Below are positions 1-7,135 of a DNA stretch of 14,796 nucleotides, in pieces. A model generated the notes under the pieces. It was not told where the DNA came from. It saw only the letters and a program-made list of their open reading frames with translations, and ran no database searches. The DNA is from Pseudomonadota bacterium. Its GTDB lineage: Bacteria > Pseudomonadota > Alphaproteobacteria > Azospirillales > Azospirillaceae. A program made the translations under genes and the position numbers. Location: the NCBI GenBank assembly GCA_023412175.1, contig JAEYOB010000634.1, forward strand, positions 1-14,796, read 5' to 3'. Within the stretch, counting starts at the first letter, position 1. Each line of letters opens with the position of its first letter.

Positions 1-27
1 GGCGGACGCTGGGTGAAGAAGTAGCGT

Positions 28-756
28 TTACGGGAACGGGCAGTGGTCCGCCGTCACCTCGACGAAGGACCGCTGCCCGGCCGCGAAGGTGAAGCGATGC
101 TCGGTCTGGTCCACCACGACCGACTGGTGCAGCGGCAGCGGCCCATCCACCACCGTTTCCTTGCCGCTCTGGGTGACGATGCGGATGCGGACGGGCTGGG
201 CCGGGTCGAACCAGCTCTCCGGCTGGCCCTGCGCGTTGCGCGCCGAAATGCCTTCGCCGGTCACCGTGATGGTGCCATTGCCGAAGGTGGTGGTGCGGTT
301 GCCGGCCTTGAGGAGAGGCGTCGACAGCACGAATCGCTTGCTGTCCGGCTGCTGGCAGTTGCGCGGCGTCTGCGCCTGCTCGATGACGAAGGCGAGGCGC
401 GCCGGGTCGAGCCCCGCCGACAGCCGCTCGCCCACCAGCTTGCTCAGCCGCGCCAGTTCACCGGTCGGCACCTCGCGCTTCATGCGCGCTTCTGCCTCGG
501 CGGCGCGGGCCTCGGCGGTCCTGGCGGCGTTCTGCATCTGGCTGGCGAGCAGTTCCAACTCCGCCTTCTGGCGCGACAGGGCGGAGACCTCTTCGCGCAG
601 GCTGGCGTCACGGCCCTTCATCTGCTCGACCCCCATCTGGTACGCGAACAGCCCGGTGCCGAGCAGCAGGGCCAGCAGCAGGCCAAGCTTGATGAATCCG
701 GCGAAGAACCGGCGCCGGTAGCGCTTATCGTAGTCGTATCGGCCAAGAGAGGACAT
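28..756 (-). CDS. Membrane-anchored coiled-coil protein of unknown function
   Basis: I do not recognise this 242-residue protein. It begins with a short, strongly basic cytoplasmic segment (residues 1-23, with RYRRR at about 12-16). One hydrophobic membrane helix follows at about 24-41. An Ala/Glu/Arg/Gln-rich stretch at about 50-95 looks like a coiled coil. The remainder (about 100-242) is polar and probably beta-rich, with two cysteines, C134 and C239, that could form a disulfide if the domain lies in the periplasm. The topology (Nin, single pass, coiled coil, periplasmic domain) resembles envelope or cell-division accessory proteins, but that is only analogy. No strong Shine-Dalgarno sequence precedes the ATG at 756. 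The gene is transcribed away from the HAD phosphatase gene, with 188 bases between the two starts. The downstream neighbour lies outside the window, so its operon is unknown. Confidence 0.75.
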   Translation of the reverse strand: MSSLGRYDYDKRYRRRFFAGFIKLGLLLALLLGTGLFAYQMGVEQMKGRDASLREEVSALSRQKAELELLASQMQNAARTAEARAAEAEARMKREVPTGELARLSKLVGERLSAGLDPARLAFVIEQAQTPRNCQQPDSKRFVLSTPLLKAGNRTTTFGNGTITVTGEGISARNAQGQPESWFDPAQPVRIRIVTQSGKETVVDGPLPLHQSVVVDQTEHRFTFAAGQRSFVEVTADHCPFP

Positions 757-854
757 GGGCGTGTCTGAGGGTCCTATGGGGCAGGGCGACTCGGAAAGGC
801 CGCGGATGGGACCTAATGGCTAACGGCATAGCCGGCGCGTTTCAACCCTGTATG

Positions 855-880
855 GCCGTGTCCGACAGGGATCACGGCCG
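855..880 (+). other. Inverted repeat in the divergent intergenic region
   Basis: GGCCGTG (855-861) and CACGGCC (874-880) form a perfect 7-base-pair inverted repeat around a 12-base loop. They lie within the 188-base gap (757-944) between two divergent genes. A smaller one, GGCTA/TAGCC, sits at 818-833. Either could be an operator or a leader hairpin of the HAD gene. A weak -35-like TTGCGT lies at 883-888, but I find no good -10 partner. Nothing else in the gap is recognisable. Confidence 0.3.
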
Positions 881-944
881 CTTGCGTCGGTCCGCTCCGG
901 CTGTGTTAGGAATGCAGTGGCGTGCAAAACCTGCGGAAGCGACG

Positions 945-1472
945 ATGAAGGCCCTGCTGCTGGACCGTGACGGGGTGGTCAATGTGGATCACGGCTATGT
1001 CTGTGAGGTGGAGCGATTCACGTTCATCGACGGCATCTTCACGCTGACCCGCCGGGCAATGGATCGCGGCTACCGCATCGCCGTCATCACCAACCAGTCC
1101 GGCATCGCCCGCGGCTATTACACGGAAGGCCGGTTCCTGGCGCTCAGCCGGTGGATGGCCGGGCAATTCGAACGGCACGGCGTTACGCTGGCGGGCGTGT
1201 TCCACTGCCCCTACCACGCGGCGGGCTCCGTCGCCCCGTATGCGCGCGAGAGCTACTGGCGCAAGCCCAACCCCGGCATGATCCTGGAGGCGCAGCGGCG
1301 CCTCAACCTCGATCTCGGGTGCTCGCTGTTTCTGGGCGACCAGCCGTCCGACATGGCGGCGGCGCACGCCGCGGGTGTGGGGACCCGCGTGCTGCTGGCG
1401 CACGGCGGGACGGCGTGCGGCCACGCCGACCGCATCGTGACGGGGCTGGCCGAGGTCGAGCCGCTGCTCTGA
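945..1472 (+). CDS. HAD-IIIA family phosphatase, GmhB-like, with a degenerate zinc loop
   Basis: This is a 175-residue haloacid-dehalogenase superfamily phosphatase. Motif I is LLLDRDG with the nucleophile D7 and acid/base D9. Motif II is ITNQSG (T49 region), motif III is RKPNPGM (K107), and motif IV is LGDQPSD (D132, D136). Length and motif order match GmhB, which removes the 7-phosphate of D-glycero-D-manno-heptose 1,7-bisphosphate during LPS heptose synthesis, and also the HisB N-terminal phosphatase. The GmhB zinc loop (C-x-H...C-x-C) is mostly lost: C88 remains, but the other three positions are Y90, S103 and W105. The heptose assignment is therefore tentative. I chose the ATG at 945 because the family motif begins right after it. 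An upstream in-frame start at 816 would add 43 residues unlike the family. The gene converges on lptD, 20 bases apart. Confidence 0.85.
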   Translation: MKALLLDRDGVVNVDHGYVCEVERFTFIDGIFTLTRRAMDRGYRIAVITNQSGIARGYYTEGRFLALSRWMAGQFERHGVTLAGVFHCPYHAAGSVAPYARESYWRKPNPGMILEAQRRLNLDLGCSLFLGDQPSDMAAAHAAGVGTRVLLAHGGTACGHADRIVTGLAEVEPLL

Positions 1473-1492
1473 CGAAGGCGCTCAATGAAGCG

Positions 1493-3781
1493 TTAGCTGG
1501 AGGAGCCGCCGAACAGGCCGCCGAAGCCGGGCGTCCGGACTTCGCCGAGGTTCTTGAAGACCAGCCGGAAGAACAGGGTGTTGCCGTTCTTCACGTCGCC
1601 GACCACATCGGTGAAGTCGCGCCGGGCAATGGTCTGGAACGTGAAGCACTCGTCCTGATAGGTCAGCAGGCCCAGCGTCGCGCGCGGCCCCGGATCCGGG
1701 CGGAGCGACTGGATGTGGTGGACGCCGACCGACCAGCGCGGCGCGAACTGGGAATTGATCCCGATGGTCGCCTGCTCAAGCTCCGACCGGGTGACCCCGA
1801 AGCTGTCGGTCGTCTGGTCCAGGTAGGTATAGGCGGTGGACAGGCTCAGCATCGGAGTGCCGGCCGTGGCGGTCAGCGAGTGACGTCGGAAGCGCAGCGA
1901 CTCATGGTCGGCGCGGAATCCGTAGTTCAGGTCGAGCCATGAGGCCGGCGACAGATTCAGACGGCCCACATAGTCCGACCGGCGGTCTTCCAGGCCTGAC
2001 CCCACCGGGAACGAGGTATCGCGGTTGAAGCGGTAGCTCTGGCCGAGGAAGAGGCTGGCCGATCCCTGCTTGTTCCCGTAGATCGCCGTCCGCAGGCCGT
2101 AGGTGATGCGCGTTCCGCCCTCCAGCCGGTCGATACCGGGGAATCGGCTGGGAAAGAACAGGTTGGCCTGGTCGAACTCGACGTCCAGGCTGTCCTCGTT
2201 GGGGACGGTCGGATCGTCGCTGGTGTTCGGCGCCGAGGTCAGGGCAACGATCGGCTCGATGAGCTGCTGCGAGCTTTCGCCGTAACGGACGAACGGGTAG
2301 CGCACCGTCACCTGGCCCTGGGGGAACAGGCGGAAGCTCGACGTCGATTCGCTTTCGATCTGGGTGGTGTCCGGACGATCATAGTGGCTGGCGCTGTAGC
2401 CGACGGCCAGGACACTGACATCGAAGGTGGTGACGAAGCCGATGTTGGAGACCACCTCGCGCCGCCAGCCGGGCTGGACGTGGAAACGCCGGGTGCTGGT
2501 GCCTTCCGAGCGGTAGAGGGACAGGATGCCCGAATCGAGCGACCAGCGCCCGCCCAGCAGGCTCCCCGGTTCACCCAGCGCGTTGTACACCGCCAGCGGA
2601 CCGACGATGGGTTCCTCGACCGGGTTGCGGTAGCGCAGATCCTGCCAGCTGTACGCGCTGACCGCCGCGTAATTGCGGCCACGGAACCCCTCGACGAAGG
2701 CGCGGCTGGTCAGGAAGTCGTCGTGGACATCGTAATACTTGCGCAGATAGGTCTCGTCGCTGGCGCGGCGCACGTTGAAGCCCGCGCGCCAGACGTCGTC
2801 GATCTCGAACAGGCCCCTGGCGAATATGTGGCCGCGCAGCTTTTCCTTTTTCGGGCCCGAGGGATTGTCCAGGCCGTTCGGCATCTCGCTCTGGGTACCG
2901 CTGCCGCTGAGGGTGACGCTGCCGCGCTCGAAGCGCTTGCGGTACTCGCCGCCGAGCAGCAGCCCCTGCTTGCTGAAGGCACCGACCTCGACCGTGGCGT
3001 CCTGGTCGGGCGCGATGTCGATGTAGTAGCGCGGCCGGATGAAGACGCCGAGGTCGCTGCCCACGCCCACCAGCGGCGTCAGGAAGCCGGTCTTGCGGTC
3101 CACCGAGGGGTCCGGCTGCGACAGGTAGGGCGTGTACGCGACCGGCACGCCGAACATCTCGAGGACGGCGTCCTTGTAGCGGATCTCGCGCTCCTCCTTG
3201 TCGTGCACGACACGGACGGCGCGGATCTGCCACAGCGGCGGCCGGGTCGGATCGCTGAGGCACAGTTCGCAGGGGCTGTAGACGCCACGGTTGAAGCGCA
3301 GGATGCGCTCGCCGCGCCGCTCGGCCTCGTTGCCCGCCATGCGGCTGTTGTCGGTCATCAGCACGCGCAGGTTCTCGACGAACGCGTCGCGCATGTCGTC
3401 AGTCAACTCGGCGTAGTCGGCGAACAGCACGTCGCCCGACGGCTCGACGATGCGGATGTTGCCCGACGCCGTCACCACGCCGGTCTTGCGGTTGTAGGTG
3501 ACGCTGTCGGCACGCACGGTGCGCAGGTTCTGCGACAGTTCGACGTTGCCGCGTGCGGTGACGGTGCCCTGCTGCTCGTCGAAGGTCACATGGTCGGCCG
3601 AGAGCAGGACCGGCTGCTTCTGGTCGTTGGCGCCCTGCGCCTGAGCTGGCGATACGGTCACCACGCCGCACGCGACCATCATTCCGATGAGGCCGGAGAG
3701 GAAGGCGACGCGGCGCTGCTGGCGTTTCGTCGTGCGGGTCTTGCGGCGGGGCCGGGACGGCCGGCTGTGCGAGCGGAGCAT
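1493..3781 (-). CDS. lptD: LPS-assembly protein LptD (outer-membrane LPS translocon)
   Basis: LptD forms the outer-membrane beta-barrel that, with lipoprotein LptE, inserts LPS into the outer leaflet. The 762-residue protein has a long Arg-rich n-region (1-24), a hydrophobic core (25-44) and a likely cleavage site after AQA (46-48). An LptA/OstA-like periplasmic domain spans about 57-170, with repeats such as VTARGNVEL and VTASGNIRI. The barrel domain follows to the C-terminus, with many aromatic beta-strand patterns. Cysteines C171 and C174 (CELC) and a single late C712 (DEC) fit the N-terminal to barrel disulfide scheme of the family, although the spacing differs from E. coli. The last residues are a Gly/Ser-rich tail. 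The usual alphaproteobacterial partners (lptF, lptG, surA, pdxA, ksgA) are absent here. The upstream 110 bases contain TTGACTTGAC, a -35-like stretch, but no clear -10. No strong Shine-Dalgarno precedes the ATG. Confidence 0.95.
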   Translation of the reverse strand: MLRSHSRPSRPRRKTRTTKRQQRRVAFLSGLIGMMVACGVVTVSPAQAQGANDQKQPVLLSADHVTFDEQQGTVTARGNVELSQNLRTVRADSVTYNRKTGVVTASGNIRIVEPSGDVLFADYAELTDDMRDAFVENLRVLMTDNSRMAGNEAERRGERILRFNRGVYSPCELCLSDPTRPPLWQIRAVRVVHDKEEREIRYKDAVLEMFGVPVAYTPYLSQPDPSVDRKTGFLTPLVGVGSDLGVFIRPRYYIDIAPDQDATVEVGAFSKQGLLLGGEYRKRFERGSVTLSGSGTQSEMPNGLDNPSGPKKEKLRGHIFARGLFEIDDVWRAGFNVRRASDETYLRKYYDVHDDFLTSRAFVEGFRGRNYAAVSAYSWQDLRYRNPVEEPIVGPLAVYNALGEPGSLLGGRWSLDSGILSLYRSEGTSTRRFHVQPGWRREVVSNIGFVTTFDVSVLAVGYSASHYDRPDTTQIESESTSSFRLFPQGQVTVRYPFVRYGESSQQLIEPIVALTSAPNTSDDPTVPNEDSLDVEFDQANLFFPSRFPGIDRLEGGTRITYGLRTAIYGNKQGSASLFLGQSYRFNRDTSFPVGSGLEDRRSDYVGRLNLSPASWLDLNYGFRADHESLRFRRHSLTATAGTPMLSLSTAYTYLDQTTDSFGVTRSELEQATIGINSQFAPRWSVGVHHIQSLRPDPGPRATLGLLTYQDECFTFQTIARRDFTDVVGDVKNGNTLFFRLVFKNLGEVRTPGFGGLFGGSSS

Positions 3782-3860
3782 ACCCGAACGTTTGAGGTAA
3801 CGGTGCCGTCAAGTCAACGGTTTCAGGGATTTTCCCGACGACCGGTGCGTGCGGGCAACG

Positions 3861-3887
3861 CGCCGGCCGCGGAATCCGCGGCCGGCG
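3861..3887 (-). terminator. GC-rich perfect hairpin after the RAM-domain gene
   Basis: CGCCGGCCGCGG (3861-3872) and its exact complement (3876-3887) form a 12-base-pair stem with a 3-base loop. It begins 4 bases downstream of the stop codon of the RAM-domain gene on the minus strand. It is placed as a terminator between that gene and lptD, but no T-run follows. It may instead cause pausing, Rho-assisted termination or mRNA 3'-end protection. The remaining bases up to the lptD start hold no other recognisable signal. Confidence 0.5.
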
Positions 3888-3891
3888 TGCG

Positions 3892-4134
3892 TCAGGCGAA
3901 GGCCTTGAAGGTGATCAGCGTGAAGGTATCGCGCACGCCGGGCAGCGTCTGGATCTTCTCGGTGACGAATCGGCCGATGTCGGTGTCCTGCGCCAGATAG
4001 CACTTCATCAGCAGGTCGTACTGGCCGGAGATCGAGTGGACCTCCGACACTTGTTCCACATCCTGCACAGCCTCGTCGGCGACCTGATAGGCCTTGCCGA
4101 GGTCGCACTTGACCATCACGAAGATCGTCTGCAC
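3892..4134 (-). CDS. Stand-alone Lrp/AsnC ligand-binding (RAM) domain protein
   Basis: This 80-residue protein corresponds to the C-terminal effector-binding half of Lrp/AsnC regulators, without the helix-turn-helix. The pattern is a ferredoxin-like beta-alpha-beta-beta-alpha-beta fold: IFVMVKCD, a helix (GKAYQVADEAVQ), VSEVHSISGQYDLLMKCYL, a helix (IGRFVTEKIQ), then TFTLITFKAF. The conserved G-x-Y-D turn (GQYD) is present. Such domains oligomerise and bind amino acids in full-length family members. Stand-alone versions are known but their roles are poorly defined. The start is GTG at 4134, supported by a near-perfect Shine-Dalgarno placed inside the last codons of the helicase gene, only 3 bases away. 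This gives a tightly coupled two-gene unit. It cannot bind DNA by itself, so it probably acts as a small-molecule sensor or partner protein (inference). Confidence 0.9.
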   Translation of the reverse strand: MQTIFVMVKCDLGKAYQVADEAVQDVEQVSEVHSISGQYDLLMKCYLAQDTDIGRFVTEKIQTLPGVRDTFTLITFKAFA

Positions 4135-4137
4135 CGC

Positions 4138-5676
4138 TCAGCCCTCCTGTCCGGTTTCGGGAGCGGACGCCGGGCGCGGCCGGGCCAGACGCTGCATGAA
4201 CGCCGGCATGTGGTCGCCGAAACCGACGACCGGAACGTCGTCGTCCTCGTCGCGGCGGCGGCGGCGGTCGCGATCCCGCTCCCGGCTCCGATCCTGATCG
4301 CGATACCGATCCTGATCGCGGTCACGGCGAAGCGAGGGCGGCTCGGCGCGCTGCGGCTGGAACGCGGGCTCGGCAACGGCGGCTTCCGCACGCTCCCGCT
4401 CGACACGTTCGGGGCGATCCGCCCGTTCGCCGCGGTCGCCGCGCACGCGGTCAGTGCGTTCGCGGGTTTCGCGGCGCGGCTCGCGCCCTTCGTCCTTGCC
4501 GCCGCGGCGGCGCCGACGGCGGTCACGGGCGCCTTCCTCGTCGAACGGCGGGCTTTCCAGCCCGTCGATGGCGATGACGGGAATTTCCTTGCCGATCAGC
4601 CGGCCGATGGCGCCCACCTGCTTGCCGTCGTCCGGCGTCGCCAGGGTGAAGGCGCGGCCGGAACGGCCGGCGCGGCCGGTGCGGCCGATGCGATGGACGT
4701 AGTCCTCGGCGTTGATCGGCACGTCGAAATTGAAGACGTGGCTGAGACCCTGCACGTCCAGGCCGCGGGCGGCCACGTCGGAGCAGACCAGCAGGCTGAT
4801 GTCGCCGCGCTTGAAAGCGTCCAGCGTCTCCATGCGCTTGGGCTGCGCCATGTCGCCGTGCAGCGCCCCAACATTGAAGCCATGGCGTTCCAGCGACTTC
4901 TGGAGGACCGCCACGTCGCGCTTGCGGTTGCAGAAGATGAAGGCGTTCTTGACGTCCTCGGTGCGCAGCAGGTGGCGTAGCGCCTTGCGCTTGTCCTCCT
5001 CGTGCACGATGGACAGCGCCTGGGTCACCGTCTCGGCCGGCGAGGCGGGCGGGGCCACCGTCACTTCGCGCGGGTTCATCAGGAAGGCGTCGGCGAGGCG
5101 GCGGATCTCCGGCGGCATGGTGGCCGAGAAGAACAGCGTCTGCCGCATCTTCGGCAGGAAGCCGACGATGCGCTCGATGTCGGGGATGAACCCCATGTCG
5201 AGCATACGGTCGGCCTCGTCGATCACCAGAACCTTGATGTCGTTGAGCATGATATTGCCGCGCTCGATCAGGTCGATCAGGCGACCCGGCGTGGCGATCA
5301 GCACGTCGACTCCGCGATCAAGCCTCTTCACCTGCTCGGTGAACTGCTCTCCGCCGATCAGCAGCGCCATGCTCAGCTTATGGTACTTGCCGTACATCTC
5401 GAAGCTGTCGGCGACCTGCGCCGCCAGCTCGCGCGTCGGCTCCAGGATCAGCGAGCGCGGCATGCGCGCCCGTGCCCGGCCGCTGGCCAGGATGTCGATC
5501 ATCGGCAGGGTGAAACCGGCGGTCTTGCCGGTGCCCGTCTGCGCGCAGCCAAGAACGTCGCGCCCTTGCAGGACCCAGGGGATAGCCTGTTCCTGAATCG
5601 GCGTTGGCGTGGTGTAACCCTTGTCCTCGATGGCCCGGAGGACTTCAGATCCAAGCCCAAGTTCAGAAAAAAGCAT
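4138..5676 (-). CDS. DEAD-box ATP-dependent RNA helicase, RhlE-like, with a long Arg-rich tail
   Basis: This 512-residue protein unwinds RNA duplexes using ATP, probably in ribosome assembly or mRNA turnover. All family motifs are visible: Q-motif PTPIQ (Q28), Walker A AQTGTGKT (45-52), PTRELA (80-85), TPGR (129-132), DEAD (153-156), SAT (184-186), IFCN (247-250), ARGLD (303-307) and HRIGRTGR (328-335). The core ends near residue 375. A disordered tail (about 380-480) is packed with Arg, Asp and Glu and includes RDRDQD-type six-residue repeats, an RNA-binding type of extension. The tail ends in GDHMPAFM, which resembles a short C-terminal motif I recall from alphaproteobacterial relatives. 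The upstream 200 bases are shared with the divergent hydrolase pair. The gene is followed after 3 bases by the RAM-domain gene. RhlE, CsdA/DeaD or RhlB cannot be separated with certainty; RhlE is the closest by layout. Confidence 0.95.
   Translation of the reverse strand: MLFSELGLGSEVLRAIEDKGYTTPTPIQEQAIPWVLQGRDVLGCAQTGTGKTAGFTLPMIDILASGRARARMPRSLILEPTRELAAQVADSFEMYGKYHKLSMALLIGGEQFTEQVKRLDRGVDVLIATPGRLIDLIERGNIMLNDIKVLVIDEADRMLDMGFIPDIERIVGFLPKMRQTLFFSATMPPEIRRLADAFLMNPREVTVAPPASPAETVTQALSIVHEEDKRKALRHLLRTEDVKNAFIFCNRKRDVAVLQKSLERHGFNVGALHGDMAQPKRMETLDAFKRGDISLLVCSDVAARGLDVQGLSHVFNFDVPINAEDYVHRIGRTGRAGRSGRAFTLATPDDGKQVGAIGRLIGKEIPVIAIDGLESPPFDEEGARDRRRRRRGGKDEGREPRRETRERTDRVRGDRGERADRPERVERERAEAAVAEPAFQPQRAEPPSLRRDRDQDRYRDQDRSRERDRDRRRRRDEDDDVPVVGFGDHMPAFMQRLARPRPASAPETGQEG
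4142..4148 (-). promoter_or_regulatory. Shine-Dalgarno for the RAM-domain gene, inside the helicase coding end
   Basis: On the minus strand AGGAGGG lies 7 bases before the GTG at 4134, overlapping the Gln-Glu-Gly codons at the end of the helicase reading frame. It decides the GTG start and indicates that ribosomes finishing the helicase can re-initiate on the small gene. Confidence 0.8.
4288..4320 (-). repeat. 18-base tandem repeat in the helicase tail
   Basis: A 15-base unit, CCGATCCTGATCGCG on the plus strand, occurs at 4288-4302 and again at 4306-4320, an 18-base period. It encodes the repeated RDQDR units of the helicase tail. Related Arg/Asp hexads continue on both sides with more divergence. 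It is a coding repeat that could change length by slippage. Confidence 0.8.
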
Positions 5677-5876
5677 TCACCCGGTTTCTGTCTGGAGAAC
5701 GAAAAGCCTTGGCCGCGAAGCCAATCGATTAGATGGGATGGGAGAATATGAAGTCAAACTACGCTGTCAACATGTCTGTGATGTCGGAGGTGCGATTTAT
5801 CCCCACCGGATGGACGGGTTGGCGGGCACCGCCCTTCGCGCTACGGTTCCGGCCAATCGGAATCAGGAGGAATGCC

Positions 5877-6419
5877 ATGCTGCTGTCCCCGGAGCGCTCC
5901 GCGCTCGTCGTCGTCGATGTGCAGGAACGGCTGGCGCCGGCCGTGCATGCCAGCGACCGCGTGATCCGAAACGTCGGAATCCTGCAGGACTCGGCCCGCA
6001 GCCTCGACATCCCCATGCTGGCGAGCGAACAGTACCCGCGCGGCCTGGGCGTCACCGTCCCCGCCATCCGCGAGCGGCTGCCGGACGATGCCGTGGTGGA
6101 GAAGATCCATTTCTCCTGCACCGGAGAGCCCGGCTTCATGCAGCGTTTGGATGCCTTCGGGCGCGACCAGATCGTGCTGACCGGCATGGAGGCGCATGTC
6201 TGCGTGCTGCAGACGGCGCTCGGCCTGCGCTCGATGGGGCGCAAGGTCTACATCGTCGCCGATGCCACCTCGTCGCGTGCGCCCGGCAACGCCGAGCTGG
6301 GCATCGAACGCATGCGCGAGAACGGCGTGGAGATCGTCACCACCGAGATGGTCGTCTTTGAGTGGCTGCAGCGCGCCGGCACACCGCAGTTCAAGGCGCT
6401 GAGCGCCCTGATCAAGTAA
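5877..6419 (+). CDS. Isochorismatase-family cysteine hydrolase
   Basis: This 180-residue protein belongs to the isochorismatase-like (cysteine hydrolase) family, which includes nicotinamidases, carbamoyl-amide hydrolases and YcaC-type proteins. The triad is visible: D14 in VVVDVQERL, K76 in VEKIHFSC and nucleophile C109 in GMEAHVCVLQTA, which also contains the cis-peptide region. The protein lacks the extra domains of true EntB-type isochorismatases, so the substrate is unknown. The start at 5877 is chosen because AGGAGG (5865-5870) sits 6 bases upstream. In-frame ATGs at 5733 and 5748 would add 48 or 43 residues without family similarity. It is followed after 13 bases by an alpha/beta hydrolase, so the two are probably co-transcribed. 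The 200-base gap to the divergent helicase must hold both promoters, but I could not place either one firmly. Confidence 0.9.
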   Translation: MLLSPERSALVVVDVQERLAPAVHASDRVIRNVGILQDSARSLDIPMLASEQYPRGLGVTVPAIRERLPDDAVVEKIHFSCTGEPGFMQRLDAFGRDQIVLTGMEAHVCVLQTALGLRSMGRKVYIVADATSSRAPGNAELGIERMRENGVEIVTTEMVVFEWLQRAGTPQFKALSALIK

Positions 6420-6432
6420 AAGGAGAAGGTGC

Positions 6433-7134
6433 ATGAGCAAGCCGACGCTGATCCTGCTGCCCGGCATGCCGCTGGATGCCGCGATGTGGGCGCACCAGAG
6501 CGAACACCTTGCCGAGGTGGCGGAGGTGCGCGTCGGCGACCTCACCGCGCACGACTCGATGCAGGCCCTTGCCCGCGCGCTGCTGGAGGCGGCACCCCAG
6601 CGATTCGCGCTGGCGGGGCTGTCCATGGGCGGCTACGTGGCGCTGGAGGTTATGCGCCAGGCGCCGGAACGCGTCGTCAAGCTGGCCCTGCTCGACACCA
6701 GCGCCCGCGCCGATACGCCCGAGCAGACCGCCAACCGCAAGCAGGCGGTCGAGCTCGCCCGCCAGGGCAAGTACCGGCAGGTGGTCGCCGGCAACCTGCC
6801 GCGCCTGCTGCACCCCGACCACGCGAACGACCGCGCGCTTGTGGACTCGGTGCACGGGCAGGCCGAACGGATCGGCGTCGAGGGGTATGTCCGTCAGCAG
6901 ACCGCCATCATGGGCCGCCCGGACAGCCGCTCCGGGCTCGCCGCGATCCGCTGTCCGACGCTGGTGGTGTGTGGCCGTCAGGATGCCATCACGCCGCCCG
7001 AGGTCCATGTGGAGATGGCCGAGGCCATCCCCGGCGCCCGCTTCGTCCCCGTGGAGGATGCCGGCCATCTGCCGCCCATGGAGCGGCCTCAGGCGGTGAC
7101 GGCGCTGCTGCGGGAGTGGCTGCTGTACGCCTGA
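6433..7134 (+). CDS. Alpha/beta-fold hydrolase
   Basis: This 233-residue alpha/beta hydrolase has the expected catalytic set. The nucleophile elbow is GLSMGG with S64. The acid is probably D184 in GRQDAITPP, and the base H212 in EDAGHLPPMERP. The oxyanion loop LLPGMPLD is near the N-terminus. The domain is compact, with a short lid around residues 95-160. Families with this layout include carboxylesterases, C-C bond hydrolases and non-haem haloperoxidase-like enzymes. The substrate cannot be read from the sequence. AGGAG (6421-6425) lies 7 bases before the ATG, and the stop of the upstream isochorismatase-type hydrolase is 13 bases away. The pair may act on successive steps of one degradation or detoxification route (inference). 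It converges on a lipoprotein gene, with a single base between the two stop codons. Confidence 0.9.
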   Translation: MSKPTLILLPGMPLDAAMWAHQSEHLAEVAEVRVGDLTAHDSMQALARALLEAAPQRFALAGLSMGGYVALEVMRQAPERVVKLALLDTSARADTPEQTANRKQAVELARQGKYRQVVAGNLPRLLHPDHANDRALVDSVHGQAERIGVEGYVRQQTAIMGRPDSRSGLAAIRCPTLVVCGRQDAITPPEVHVEMAEAIPGARFVPVEDAGHLPPMERPQAVTALLREWLLYA

Positions 7135-7135
7135 C

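Noticed and set aside
43..768. Plus-strand open frame opposite the first gene
   Set aside because: The minus-strand frame has a sensible membrane helix and coiled coil. The plus frame is Arg/His/Gly-rich without structure.
2384..4000. 538-codon open frame on the plus strand opposite lptD
   Set aside because: It is antisense to a well-supported LptD and runs through the lptD start, the intergenic gap and part of the RAM-domain gene. Its composition is that of a GC-rich shadow frame.
4036..4980. 314-codon plus-strand open frame opposite the helicase tail
   Set aside because: It is an Ala-rich shadow of the Arg-rich minus-strand tail, with no family motif.
5733..5876. N-terminal extension of the isochorismatase-type hydrolase
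   Set aside because: The extra 48 residues do not fit the family, and a textbook AGGAGG sits 6 bases before the ATG at 5877.
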